Positions 1 to 11,400 are shown, numbered from the stretch's first letter. The stretch is 64,000 bases of DNA from Atopsyche davidsoni (GCA_022113835.1 JAILWY010000019.1:3410001-3474000); one strand, 5' to 3'. Program-made: numbers and translations. The notes: generated by a model not told the origin, from the sequence alone.

Positions 1-92
1 ATGATTTTAGTTTTAATACTTACTGTTTTTATCAATGTATATGAAAAATATACTGAAATTTAATTAATAATAATATTAATTTTTAATATATA

Positions 93-152
93 GTGCTAGG
101 CTTAGACAGATCACGGGGTAGATTTGAATCCCGCCTGTGTCGAAAATTTTTA
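93..152 (+). repeat. tRNA-like segment, possible SINE remnant
   Basis: A GC-balanced patch in AT-rich DNA contains a B-box-like stretch (GATTTGAATCCC at 121-132), close to the pol III box B consensus GGTTCGANTCC. A weak A-box-like GGCTTAGACAG lies about 20 bases upstream, and the CCCGCC that follows is also tRNA-like. There is no full cloverleaf, so this would be a tRNA-derived SINE head or a tRNA relic. The A box is poor, so chance similarity is possible. Confidence 0.25.
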
Positions 153-2815
153 TCACTTTATGTGTGAAAGTAGATAAACTGAATAATCCATATTTTATGT
201 TTAACGCCTAAACAAAATGTTTGAATAACAATAAACTTTGAATTTCAATAAATTTGTGAAACGAATTATGAATCCATATATATTACTATTTTTATATGTT
301 ATTAAATTTGAATTTTTGACAATTGTCAACGAATTTACTATTGCGCTTGCGAGCTGATTTTATTGTTATATTAACATGAAATATGATTTAATTTTCCATA
401 TTTTCACCAAACTCTTCGCTCGTTGCGCGAACATGTTGACCAGCTCTGGGCACAGTGTGCATGTACATTTACGATAGTCGTTTGAATAAGAAAAAATGAA
501 ATTCAGTTGATAGCCAGTATGAGAATTCATTTTCAAAAGTGGACCAAAGCAACACCGACCATACAAAGCTGTTGAAACGATCCTTTTTCTTATATTTATA
601 TGCTATTGTTGGTTCAGGCATATTTTTCGGAGATATGAATTCAAACATCACACAAGAATGATTTACCTGTATAAAAGATGGACTTGCATAAGCTACTGAA
701 AAAATGTGAAATAACCAAAAAAATATGAATAACTGGTGAAATTCTATAAGTTGTGATTTTCACTACTTAATAAGATTATTGTCAAAAAAATACTAAATAA
801 AATTATGGAAAAATATTCGATTGTCTGAACATGACCAAGACCACTGGTTCTATAGGTGTGTTTGTATGTTTTGGCAGCTATTGTTATAAGTTGATTTGGT
901 TTCTTGGATTTTGAGGTGCTTAAAGATTTTAATCCTCTGATGTTTGGGTCCCCGTGATGGGATTATCATTAGAGGTTTTGAAACGCTGGAGAAATGAATA
1001 CCTCAAGTAGCTCAATCAATCAATACTAAAAGAAAATGCAATTGTTGTGACGTAAAAAATCCACACAGCTATTCATAAGATTATTTTCAAAACATGATTT
1101 TAAATTAAAAAAGAAATTTATTTTAAAAATAAAACAAAGCTGAATTTTATTGTCATTAAAAATTAAACCAATTTGGCAACATGCGAATTTACAATGTTTT
1201 GATTTTTTTTTGATGTCCAATTAATTGGTACATCTCTATTTAACTGCATACAAACAAATTTACAAAGCCACGCACACAGTGTATAGTCATGAATTTAAAT
1301 ACGAGAAGAGAAATTTATTAAGAGAAAAACAGCGATTTGGTTAGACTTTAATTATTTTTAACATTCTAACGATTATAAAAAGCTAAAACATTCATTTCCA
1401 GTACAATTAACCGTATAAATTATTTCACATTATTGAACCGTTCTAGGTAAGGATAAAATTGTTAAATAAAAACTAACGAGACAATAAAAATCTCGGTATT
1501 AAAAAGTCTATTTCCTATAATCTTTATAAGTCGTTTGATTAAACAAACGGCTTTAAGAGAATTTTCATTAAATGAAAAAAAAAAAACAGCAACTCCGAAT
1601 TTTGTTTTAGTCTAATAATTTGACTGTTTAAAAATAGCAAAATTTTTAAAGATGAATTTAATTTTGATAAATTGAACAATGAATTCTTCAACAGTCTCTT
1701 CCGAATTTATAATTTAAAACAAAGAATAATAATTTTCTTATGAACTCTATAGCTAATACAATTAAAATAATAATTTATCGGGAATTTGTGGTTTATATAT
1801 TTGCCTATCAAAATACCCATGTTTAATATTCCTTATTATGAAGAATATAATTAGAAAATCCTTTTTCTTCGCTGTATTCTATTTTTTATTCCAAATAGAA
1901 GATGTTGATTCTTAGTAACGTAAGAAGACCAAGTTGAAAAGTATATTCAGTATTGAAGATTATGTAGTCACGACTCTTTGATGCTGTCTTTTATACTCAT
2001 GTGCTCGCGGGACTACATAGTGATACAAATTCTGCATGAAAATTTAAAATGAAAGCAGACATTATAAAGTATATTCAAAGAATATTAAAAATATTCAATT
2101 TCAAGCATTACTTTTTATATTTATTTGTAAAAAAATCTCACATAAGTATCTCTGTATACTCGCAAAAATCCCACAAAGTAAGCGTTCATTTTATTACATA
2201 TTTTTTAACTAAAAATATCGTGTAATATAGAACTATCTACAATTTTCAAGCTCTCAATGGCTGCATAATATTGACGGTCCCTTTGATACTTTTCTCTTTA
2301 AACTTTCTGAAATAAGATTGCTCCATTGAAGGTAAAGAACTCTTCAGGAAACACCACATGAAATTATAAAAGAAAAAGACGGCTGTAAACGACGTGGCTG
2401 TAAAGTACTTTGCCTACCCTAACGGTGTTTTCTTGGAGGTTCAATTGACAGTATGTTTAGAGGTGATTGATTAAAACATAATATTGAATATTTTTTTAAA
2501 GATACGCGATAGTTAAAAGTATCATATTTTTGAATAACAATGTGGGAAAAATAAAGTCTTATTTAAAAAATATATATTTGTTACCTGTTTAAAAAAATAT
2601 AAATGTGTCCGTAAGAAATTATTAGAACATGAAACGTGATTTTTGTGTTATTGATATTATTTGTACTTTCTTTTTGGATGAGATCCTAAATTTTCCACTG
2701 CAGAGAACAAAGCATTGCAATTGATAATTTTAATCAGAATTTTCCGATTTCATCTTTTATAATACAAAAATAATATAAAAATGCTTCATAAATACTAAAT
2801 ACTACAAACTATGTG
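153..2815. other. AT-rich stretch, no gene seen
   Basis: No reading frame with protein-like composition was found. The short open frames near 366-651 and 1026-1220 are low-complexity K/F/N/I strings. A 10-bp hairpin with a 6-base loop lies at 1528-1553 and contains one G-T pair. A more balanced patch at about 840-1015 has no recognisable feature. Confidence 0.5.
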
Positions 2816-3020
2816 CTTCAGTGTGGTCGATCATGCCACTTCAAAACCATACGTTCAAAGCAAAACCATGGGTCGGGATGCTGTCAATAATGCATACAGA
2901 ATTTACCCTGCCGTCGACGTCCACGGTTAGCAATCAAAGGTTGACTGGCAATCACAATATGCTATTGTAGAATGCTGCGAAAGTGCAACATCTGTTCCTG
3001 ACATTGACAGCTTATGCCTA
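2816..3020. other. GC-balanced non-coding island
   Basis: About 200 bp stand out from the flanking A/T-rich DNA and contain mixed sequence such as CCGTCGACGTCCACGG. All frames have stops and no splice-bounded exon was found. It may be conserved regulatory DNA, judged only by composition contrast. From 3021 to 3600 the sequence is AT-rich with nothing recognised. Confidence 0.2.
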
Positions 3021-3599
3021 CGGTAATAATTTATAATTAATACAGACTATTTTAAATTCACAGGCAGTGTAAGCTTGTTAATTGAATTTTTGAAAATAGC
3101 TGCATTGTGTTTAATATATTTTGGGTGCATTGCAGTGAGCAGTCAACAAAGCTATAAATATAAACCATGACTTGTAAAATCATTTTATAATTTGTTTTGG
3201 ATATTAATTTCATTATATTACGAGTTTTGTATTGAATCATAATAATCTGAAAATATAAACGGAATCTTCACGAGTTTGAACACAGATCTCATTATATTTA
3301 TTTTACATACTGATATTCGTGATAGTAACATTTCTCTTCAATAATACAACATTTATATCAATATATTTTAATGGTTTTATAGCTTACGTTATTTAAAAAA
3401 AATACACACCTTAGTAGTAACCTATACGCTTTCATTCATTTGAACATATTAGCCAAACGTTTTGTATCTGAGACATTTGACAATAACTATAAATTTATCA
3501 AAACGGAAGATACACGAAATGTTAATTTTTTCAGCGTTACCAACGAATCCAAGAAACATGATACAGTGTATGCATAAAGCTATCAGAGATAGTGGGACA

Positions 3600-3915
3600 A
3601 TAGGGTCTTGCGGTTTTCATACGGAGCCCAGTTTTTGGGAAGTTTCTTAGGTTTAGGGAATTTTTCCTCCCAGAGACCGAGTGACTGCTCCGGGGGCATA
3701 ATTGAAATGATATCGTCTCGATTGACACTCCAGGGCGAGGGATTACCTTCAGACCCACGGGCGCGCCCATCTTCCGGAGTGACAGTCTAATTTATTGATA
3801 GCACCCTCGACCCCACCCCCGCCCTATCTCCGACGCACCCCACCGCCTCCACCAACGCTGAACCTGGAATACTTCCTCTACCAAATTGACCGTGAGGCAG
3901 TTAAACTATTCGGAT
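3600..3915. other. GC-rich non-coding island
   Basis: A marked GC-rich block with a C-rich run at about 3800-3870 and a GGGCGCGCCC palindrome. Both strands are partly open in several frames, as expected from GC content, and none resembles a known domain. A pyrimidine tract with CAG at about 3664-3676 could be a splice acceptor, but no convincing donor follows with an open frame. From 3920 to 4490 the sequence is AT-rich and featureless. Confidence 0.2.
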
Positions 3916-4494
3916 TATTTAATGATTAGAAAGCCTTCGTTTCAGTAAGGTCCCTCGCCTAGGAAGCTTCCCGAATAAAACAAATAACTACATATCTCTT
4001 ATTGGTGTTTAGAAGTAATTAATGCGACTTGCCCTCGTTGAGTAACTCTCCATATTGTGTTCAATTAAATAACCAGTAAGGTCAGATATATCCGAAATTT
4101 AATTTGTATTTAAGAATTGACGTTTTTTATTATTGATTATTTTTTTTGGTTGCCAAACTTTGTTAATCTGTCGAGTTTTTGTTTATTATATAAAATTATT
4201 AATTAATTTTAAATATCAATGGAATTTGCGTTTTTGATGTTGAGAGTCTGGAAATTTATTAAAGTTTTGATCGGTAAACAATTTTCTGACTGTTAAATTA
4301 CTGATGGAATATAAAAAAAACAGCCCATTCAATTCCTATTACATTTTAATTAAAATAAACGATAAGTTTGATTAAATAGTTGAAATATTATTTAATGATT
4401 GTATATATTTTATTAAAGCTATGATACAATTTGCAGATATCAAAGTCATTCCCATACATACAATAAAAAATAAAATATGATAACTCGTTTAGGG

Positions 4495-4560
4495 AGTGAC
4501 ATGTAACCGTGACATACCACGGTATGTCACAGTAGTAAGTTCCTAGTATTTTATGTCACT
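4495..4560. repeat. Nested inverted repeat of GTGACAT units
   Basis: GTGACATACC (4509-4518) and GGTATGTCAC (4521-4530) are perfect 10-bp inverted arms separated by 2 bases. They sit inside an outer pair, AGTGACAT (4495-4502) and ATGTCACT (4553-4560). The same GTGACAT half-site therefore appears four times, two on each strand. It could be a dimeric transcription-factor site or a decayed fold-back element. Confidence 0.6.
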
Positions 4561-5003
4561 AGAAATATATACATATGCATGAATTGACAAAAACTATAAA
4601 CGTGTTCACATATTAAATAAGTTTACAAACTGTTTCAAAAGTTCATTACTATTTTGTATAGAAATGCACAGGAAACAGTCATAAGCAGAAGCAGGAGAGG
4701 TGGCATACGTCTCTCACATAAAATTTACCATTATTTAGAATTAAATACTAAAGCTTTCATTCGTTTAACATAGAATAACGTTTTTCTAACATCGGCATAT
4801 ATGATTCACCATATTTTTATTTTATTACAGTGAGATTAATTTTTTTACAAATAATCGTCAAGTTGTTACTTAATAGAAATGTAAAAGATTTTTATTTTTT
4901 TTTCAGATAAAAATTGATAAAAGTACGTAATAATTGCATGCTTCAACTAATTTTAAGTTTTTTTAAACAAAAAACCAATTATTTTGTACTGAGAATAACA
5001 TAC

Positions 5004-5131
5004 CACCGCCGCAACCGATCACGATCATTGTATCCCCTTTATAAGCGTAGGTGGGAAAATGCTCCGTTTCAGTCAGCTTGGAAAGCGTGACGTGTAAATT
5101 GATGGACCCAATACGAATCCAATAAGAATTC
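5004..5131 (-). CDS. Candidate internal exon of an unidentified gene
   Basis: On the minus strand TATCTGCAG precedes the block and a strong donor, GTATGT, follows it. The 128-nt interval is open in one frame: one base to finish a codon, 42 codons, then one base. The translation has mixed, protein-like composition, with NSYWIRIG near the start and YKGDTMIVIGCGG at the end, unlike the low-complexity strings of the surrounding DNA. I recognise no family. The acceptor pyrimidine tract is mediocre and no partner exon was found, so this remains a candidate. The flanks (4561-5003, 5132-5399) show nothing else. Confidence 0.25.
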
Positions 5132-5399
5132 CTGCAGATAAACTCACAAATTGACGCACTCTTTTTGTTCAAACGATTTTCCACACGACACATTGAAGGT
5201 AACTTCCAGCGACATAACCAACAAAGTTTAATTCAAAACTAAAACGAGTCGTTTATCAAAGCTGACTTTTAAATGATTACACCTTTGAGATAAAAATGTT
5301 TTATTTAAAATTTAGATCATATAAATCAAAGATAAACTATTCTACTACTCGCACAATTGTACGATTATTCTGTTAAGATAATCTTATCTTTAAATTAAG

Positions 5400-5595
5400 A
5401 CAATGAAAGATGACTACTACACATAGCCCATATCTCTGCGTGGTGTCGAGATTCAAACCGTGGAGGTATTCTCTATGAATCGCCCTAAAGCCTTTGAAAA
5501 CTGACTGCATACGAGAATTCCTTAGCAATGTAAAAGCCAACGTCGAGATATCTTGCCTTGGTTTCCTTGGTATACCATTATCATACATTTACTTA
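5400..5595. other. GC-balanced island
   Basis: A mixed-composition block. A minus-strand frame is open across it (about 71 codons, without family resemblance), and no well-matched acceptor and donor pair brackets a clear exon. It lies about 400 bp upstream of the proposed first exon of the cuticular protein gene, so it could belong to its 5' regulatory region. That is inference from position only. Confidence 0.2.
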
Positions 5596-5974
5596 TTCAA
5601 AGCGTAAACGCAAGCACTGATTTTAAATAAGTTTATTATTTAATAACGATAGTTTAACTCTACTTTATTTCAATTTAAAACAATTTAAAATCACTCACCG
5701 AATTTTCACTAGTTTCAGGTTATAATTTTACCATATTCATGAAAGTTTGTGTTTGCCCTAACTATATTCAAAATCATTACACAAAAATCAATTTTACACC
5801 AACTTTTAATTAAGTCATCGATCGACGCTTTTCGACGCTGAATAGAGCGAGCGCTTGTCCATGTAATCACTTAAAACTAAAAATTGAATGAATATGTTAA
5901 AATGAAGTTTATTTAAATTATCTGCGGTAATTAAATTTACCGATGCATAATAAATTAAGATTGAAAATAAATTC

Positions 5975-6016
5975 ATGTCGATAAAATTATTATTTTGCAT
6001 ACGTGTTGTGTGTTTT
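5975..6016 (+). CDS. Possible first coding exon (signal peptide) of the cuticular protein gene
   Basis: An ATG at 5975 opens 14 codons, MSIKLLFCIRVVCF, and is followed directly by a strong donor, GTAAGTTA (6017). The donor interrupts in phase 0, matching the phase-0 acceptor of the RR exon at 6777 and giving a 760-bp intron. Insect cuticular protein genes commonly have a short first coding exon carrying the start of the signal peptide. Against it, the hydrophobic stretch is short, contains an Arg and lacks a good cleavage site, so another small exon may lie between or the true first exon may be elsewhere. No clear TATA box was seen upstream. Confidence 0.35.
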
Positions 6017-6776
6017 GTAAGTTAATATTACTAAGCGCTTATTGATGGGTTTATCTAATATAAATAAAACTAAACAAAGAGACTGGCAAACTACGAGTAC
6101 GACGTGCTGAGGCAGAAGACACGTTTTATGTATATCTCGCTGTTTGTGGGTTTTTATCTATATTGCTAATATTCGCGCTCGTTAGAAGCCAAGGGTTGAG
6201 CAAAAAAATATTATTCGGTCTGACTGCCACGAGGAATTTCTACTTCAAAATATTTAATCAGTTGTTGTTTGTTTTCTCATACTTTTCAATCGTTTGTATG
6301 TTTTTACGAAAGCGATACTAATCTTGAATATTGCATTCAATTGTAGCGCTTTCGTTAAAGTTTATTTTTTAGTGCTGAACTTTTTTGTAACGCGTTGCAA
6401 TTTTCTGCGCATTGCTTTTTCACCGCAAAGAAATAAAAAAAGCCAAATGAATGGCGGAATGCTATAAGATAGCAATTTATAATGTTATTCTTTTAAAATA
6501 TTACTTCGTTTTAAATCGCAGTTCTATGTAAGAAGTGGGAAGAAAAACAAACACGAATTTTAATGCGCACTTTGTACATTATTTTTATGAATAAGCTTTT
6601 TAAATTTTCCTCTTTATAAGCTTCTGAGAATTATTTTCTGTTTTGTTTTATTATTGTTTTGCAAAATCCTATCACTGCGTTGAGTGCGCGTCTTATATTC
6701 TTACATTGGTACTCTTCCATTCAAGACACTTTGCAGCATATCTTCGATGTTAATAAAGTTTGTTTCTGCTTTTCAG
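6017..6776 (+). other. Probable intron upstream of the RR exon
   Basis: The interval is AT-rich and bounded by GTAAGT (6017) and a strong polypyrimidine acceptor, TTTGTTTCTGCTTTTCAG, ending at 6776. The RR reading frame happens to stay open upstream of the acceptor to about 6684, but that part reads as ordinary intron. I take the exon to begin at 6777. A mixed patch at about 6080-6200 could hide a small exon, but no clean splice pair was found. Confidence 0.5.
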
Positions 6777-7901
6777 GAAGCTAAGCAGTACGCTTTTTCG
6801 TACTCCGTGAGGGATCACCACACTGGCGATGACTTCTCACATTCACAAAGAAACACAGGGACGGCCACCAACGGAGAGTACAGAGTTAAATTACCCGACG
6901 GAAGACTGCAAATCGTCTCCTACACGGCAGACAACGGAGGATACAAAGCGGATGTCCGGTATCAAGATGATCCCGAAGTGGCCAATAGCAAGCAGCAAGC
7001 GCCGCAGGAGCCCGTCTCGAGGTATCATCACCCGGCCATAGCGTATCAAAACGACGTCAGATCAACGGTGCAAACCTTGCCGGACGTTAGGAACCAGGCC
7101 TATGCTCTGCAGCAGCAGAAACTCGGCAGAATCGTCGTACCCAGCCAGGAAGAAAAAGATTACCAAGATGTTGAATACTACTACGAAGATGATGGATACA
7201 AAAATCCAAAGACCCATTATGTCACGAACGACGACCGCGAGATTCTGATCACCAGCAAACCGGGGTATCTGCAGACTCCAGCCACGACGCCTTCAAACGT
7301 CCTTTACAAGCAGCTCATCTACCACGGAAACGACGATAGAAACCCTAACTATGCTGTGACTCCGACCCAGTTCGTCTACGTGCAGTCGAGTCCCAGCACG
7401 TTTGTTAGCAACCCAGAAGAGCAGCAACAAGAGAATCTTGAAGATAAAAAATACTTGCACTTCTACGATGCAGAATCCGTTAAATTTGTTAGTACAACTC
7501 CAAAATACGTCACAGTGAGTGATAATTCAATTGCACCTATATCGCCTACAAGCAGTAGTCATTTTGATACGAGCTCGCGACAAAATGGCGGCTATTACAC
7601 TAGCAGCACTCCTGCGCCTGTTTTTGATAGCTACGATCACTTGGATTCGCCTGACGTGCAAAAGTATGACGTCAAACACAAGGTATTGTACAACGGACAA
7701 CGGCACTACACCAGTGTGACTCCCGTTTATAGGCAGTCCAGTGTTGCTAGCGGAGATGACAGCGTGAGCTCGACACCCGTGTATGAAAATGTTCAGAGCA
7801 ACGCTAAAGGCGCCGCCGGCCTCGGCCTCGGCCTCGGTAGATATTTTGCTCCGTCCGATTCCATAGATTTGAGAAAATACTTCACATTTAAGAAGCGATG
7901 A
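6777..7901 (+). CDS. Cuticular protein with Rebers-Riddiford chitin-binding domain (RR-2-like), main exon
   Basis: Structural protein secreted by the epidermis that binds chitin fibres in the cuticle. The exon starts after TTTTCAG and encodes 374 residues, ending at TGA 7899-7901. Residues 5-62 form the RR (chitin_bind_4) domain: aromatic-rich YAFSYSV, then TGDDFSHSQ, then GEYRVKLPDGRLQIVSYTAD and YKADVRY. The conserved G-x-Y, PDG and Y-x-AD positions are present. The TGD opening and IVSYTAD pattern fit RR-2 or pro-resilin-like members rather than RR-1, with DDFSHSQ where canonical RR-2 has a K-S-Q motif. The long tail is low-complexity and rich in Y, S, T, P and Q, with an acidic YYYEDDGY patch, several SSTP or TPVY motifs and a C-terminal GLGLGLG run coded by repeated GGCCTC. 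The signal peptide is not in this exon. GC content is higher than in flanking DNA, as expected for coding sequence. Confidence 0.92.
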   Translation, partial: EAKQYAFSYSVRDHHTGDDFSHSQRNTGTATNGEYRVKLPDGRLQIVSYTADNGGYKADVRYQDDPEVANSKQQAPQEPVSRYHHPAIAYQNDVRSTVQTLPDVRNQAYALQQQKLGRIVVPSQEEKDYQDVEYYYEDDGYKNPKTHYVTNDDREILITSKPGYLQTPATTPSNVLYKQLIYHGNDDRNPNYAVTPTQFVYVQSSPSTFVSNPEEQQQENLEDKKYLHFYDAESVKFVSTTPKYVTVSDNSIAPISPTSSSHFDTSSRQNGGYYTSSTPAPVFDSYDHLDSPDVQKYDVKHKVLYNGQRHYTSVTPVYRQSSVASGDDSVSSTPVYENVQSNAKGAAGLGLGLGRYFAPSDSIDLRKYFTFKKR

Positions 7902-8134
7902 AAATTGACGTAGAAAACGAGTAATGTATATAACCATAATAATTATAAAAATAGGTGTTAATAAGAATTCAATATTTTGATATGCTTAAATGTTTTTCAT
8001 TTTATAGTCGACTGTTAATTATATAATACATAATTTTTTATTTAATTATTTACAATTGCGTTATATTAGTAATCATTTTGATTTTGTTTTTTTTTTTAAA
8101 TATTGATTGATGAATGAACTTATCTGTAAATAAA
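7902..8134 (+). terminator. 3' untranslated region and probable poly(A) signal
   Basis: AT-rich DNA follows the stop codon. The first canonical AATAAA is at 8129-8134, about 230 bp downstream, with further AATAAA-like strings near 8285-8300. No U-rich downstream element can be assigned with confidence. Confidence 0.4.
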
Positions 8135-9440
8135 TATTCATGTCAAAAGCCTCTAAAGTTATTGAATTTATAGGATTTGATTTTGGTTCCATATTATCAA
8201 AATTCAATTTGTGTGTTACTTTAAAGTCGCTAATTATAAGGCAAAAGGCTTGCATGTTACAGACTAATTGCAAAATTTTTCCAAAATAAAAAATAAAAAA
8301 TAATAATAATTTCATTAAAATAATGTGTAACCTTTATATCTTCACAGGGAGTTACAAAAGTATAGTTTTGTTAGTCAAAAGAAGTTCAATGATTAATAAA
8401 CCAATATAAGCTGTTTATAGTTCAGAAAGAATAAATCTTGGAAGATGAATTCCCATTTGATACATTTAAAGGCATACTCTCAGTCGTTATATTAATGAAC
8501 ATCAATCGAATTAGTTATAAAATAAAAAGAACAAACAAATACAGACGAACAGATAAATATAATACTGTAAAATCAAGTGCTCTTATATTTGATTTTACTA
8601 GATTTAAGTTGTTTGTTTATCGTTAGATTTATTCTATTAGAGAAACATTTTAATATTTTATTGATTTACACTAAGATTTAAAAGTAAGTTTACAGAATTT
8701 TAATATATTTGAATTTATACGAAACTCTAAGTAAAACTATTTAAAGTGTTCTACAAAAGCTTTTATCTAAAGTTACCAATCGGGGGTGTTTTAAACGTCA
8801 ATAGCTTTTCCTTTGCGCTGTGGACTAAGCTTTTACAAACCTTTTACCCAAGGGCCTGCGGTAAAGGAATATCGTTACTATTTTATTTTCTAAAAATAAT
8901 ACTGCAGGCTTAATTTAAAATGATGGAAAATTCAAAAAACCTCCGAGAATTAAACAGAACATGGCTCTTGCTAGATTCACAGCGGATATTTAAGGATATA
9001 AAAGACAACTCTTGAATCCCCATCAGCTTAATGGATTAGAGGGCACTCAAGGGAGGTGGCTACCCTTATTTCAGTATCAAAAGTCAGAACCAAGTTCTGG
9101 CAGTTTTATTTATTAAATATAAAACACGAATACAAAGTATCGCGAGTGTATTTTGTATATTCTAACATTCACTTATTTTATTTAATAACTCTAACGTTTT
9201 ATATTAAATTTACTTGTAAAAACATCGTGGCTGTGAATAGTATCGTAAGAAATATTAAATTTATCTAACGCCTCTACGATGGTTTGAACATAACATGCAT
9301 AATGTACGAACAGTTTGTTTTGTGATATAATCACCAACCTTTACTGAGAAGAGGCACCTGAAAAGCATAAAAATAACCTGCGATTCTATACCGCTTCCTT
9401 CTACTCAAAGATGCACCGTCACTGAAGAATTAAAAGTGTA
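8135..9440. other. AT-rich stretch, no gene seen
   Basis: No coding, RNA or transposon feature was recognised. Small balanced patches at about 8785-8870 and 9010-9070 have no supportable interpretation. Confidence 0.5.
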
Positions 9441-9770
9441 CTTTTTTTTTTTAGTGAGGGGTTTCCACCGGTAGAGGCATTTGAATTACAAATTCAGATA
9501 TTCCCACCCTCTTCCCGAAATGAGGGAAATTTGAAATTCGCCGCGAAATCTTTGTTCCTTCCGGTAAACATTTGCATTTCAGGTCTGATTCGGCTTAATA
9601 TGAAACTCGGAACCTCGACACGCCCCAAATTATTTACTCACAGGAGACCTAATCTGGAGAACAATGGACCGCAATTTAATTTACGGTTGCTGACCCGGAG
9701 TACATAATCGCGTTATTATCACGTCCTGTCACGCAACATCATCGAGTACATCATGTCATGGAGTACGTGC
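9441..9770. other. GC-balanced island with weak exon-like segment
   Basis: Mixed-composition block. TTTGCATTTCAG (ending about 9583) is a fair acceptor, and one frame after it stays open for about 40 codons to a GTACAT that would be a poor donor. The translation resembles no known family. It could be regulatory DNA or an unconvincing exon. From 9771 to 10977 the sequence is AT-rich with nothing recognised. Confidence 0.2.
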
Positions 9771-10977
9771 AGTGAAGTAGATGCTCTCATCGTTGATACT
9801 ACGAAAGTATCTCTAGTAGCACAATTTAACTACTAGTTATATATAATTAATAAAGTTTTAAAAGGTTAAAATGCTATATAAAGGAAATTGTAAATTAATA
9901 TAAATAAGAAGGGTAAGAAATTATAAAATATACGAAGAAGGTGAAAATGGCTATTTTAATGTAGTCTGTACATGTTTTAATTTGATTTGATATTTAATCG
10001 CGATTGCTTCCACATTATAAAATAAAGACCTAGCACACGATACAAATGATTATTAGAATGTGGCTATTTCAATTTAATTAAATATAATAAGACGTAGCTG
10101 GAGGCACGAATATAACAACGTTTTAGATGCATCGTATCTTTTCACGGAAGACGCACTTTTAGTAATAGACAATAAAATTATATTTACATCTAAGAATATA
10201 TGAAAATGTCTTCCTAAAAGGCAATATCATTTTATTTGTTTGGCTTACGGGAGCTTAGTAGCTTTTTTTCTTTTTCATAATAATATGATGCCTTCTTTTT
10301 TATGATTCGTAGCTACGTTTTTATTTCAGGTGTATTATAAAACCAACTAACCAAGAGTTATTTCAATTTTTATGACGAGTTATAAAATATAAAGGGCAGT
10401 TTTGTTACTAGCCTAGCTCACGGAAATATAGGAATATCGAAATATAACATAATAAATAAAACAATTTGATTTAAATCTGTTATGTACTAAACATTTGTAA
10501 ATATTAAATTAAAAACAATTCAATTTTAAAACAAATGATTTTGATATGATTAGTAAATTAATACGTGCTTCTTACTTATTATGTAAATATTAATATAATA
10601 CTTAATTTTCTTCTTGTAATGAATATATATTTAACAATTAGTGGTTGTTTCCTTTAATACGATATTTAGATTAATTTATGTTTTAATCAACAATCAAAAT
10701 CAAAATATAAGATATATATAATACATTTATTATTGGGGTGCCATTAAAAAGAATTGTTTACAAAAATATATCAATTTACATAATATTGGGGATGCTTATA
10801 ATAGATTAAAACTGCTTCTTGCCAGATTATCTTGTTACATAGTGGTATTATATTTTTATATTGTTGTAAAAACATTATAAGCCGGAATCATTTATATAAA
10901 GTATTAAAAATATCTGTTGTTAAGGGTTTTTTTTAAAATTAATCTTCATTTTAAAAAAATTCGGACTCACTTGTATT

Positions 10978-11137
10978 TAGGGTTAAGCAGGGAGGTATGG
11001 ATGTTTTGAAATAACAGTTACACAACGAAAATTAATTTTTTTTTTCAATGTGTAACTTGGATGATTGACTCTTGACTCCACTCTTCATCCACCAAGGCGC
11101 CCCATTCAAATCATCCATACGTCCCTGCCTAACCCTG
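10978..11137. mobile_element. Short MITE with 32-bp terminal inverted repeats
   Basis: The left end 10979-11010 (beginning AGGGTTAAGCAGGGAGG) and the reverse complement of 11105-11136 (AGGGTTAGGCAGGGACG...) match at 29 of 32 positions. A second, perfect 9-bp inverted pair lies inside (AGTTACACA 11016-11024, TGTGTAACT 11049-11057), so the whole 160-bp unit can fold back. There is no coding capacity. Ends of the form (T/C)AGGG suggest a hAT-type non-autonomous element, but no convincing target-site duplication is visible, so the superfamily is left open. Confidence 0.75.
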
Positions 11138-11400
11138 TATGTTAAGGGATCAAAACCTGAAAAATAACATTCCCGAATTCAAGACATCCCACCTACCGGT
11201 GTTGACACGAAAAGGGGTAAAAAATATTTTCGAATCGAATGACACGTTGAAAGACAAACGGAATTTGCGGATGCTGCCAGCCGCAGGGACGGGCCGCCGG
11301 GCGGGGAGGACTGGCTCTGAAAAAATATTGAGCGACATTCTGAAAATCAAAATTACGCCCATCCAGTCAACGCTGGACTCGATTTAATTCCGTCTCAAAA
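11138..11400. other. GC-rich island, open on both strands
   Basis: Directly downstream of the MITE. It contains a G/C-dense core at about 11278-11312. Frames of 70-82 codons are open on both strands at once, which argues for composition rather than coding. No family resemblance and no paired splice sites were found. Candidate conserved regulatory DNA. 11401-11700 is AT-rich with nothing recognised. Confidence 0.2.

Noticed and set aside
6684..6776. Upstream in-frame extension of the RR exon, including an ATG at 6747
   Set aside because: A strong polypyrimidine acceptor ends at 6776, the extension is AT-rich, and it gives no good signal peptide.
7527..7937. 136-codon minus-strand frame
   Set aside because: Shadow of the cuticular protein exon on the opposite strand.
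11139..11387. 82-codon plus-strand frame
   Set aside because: Opposite strand open over the same span; begins at the MITE edge; no domain or splice context.
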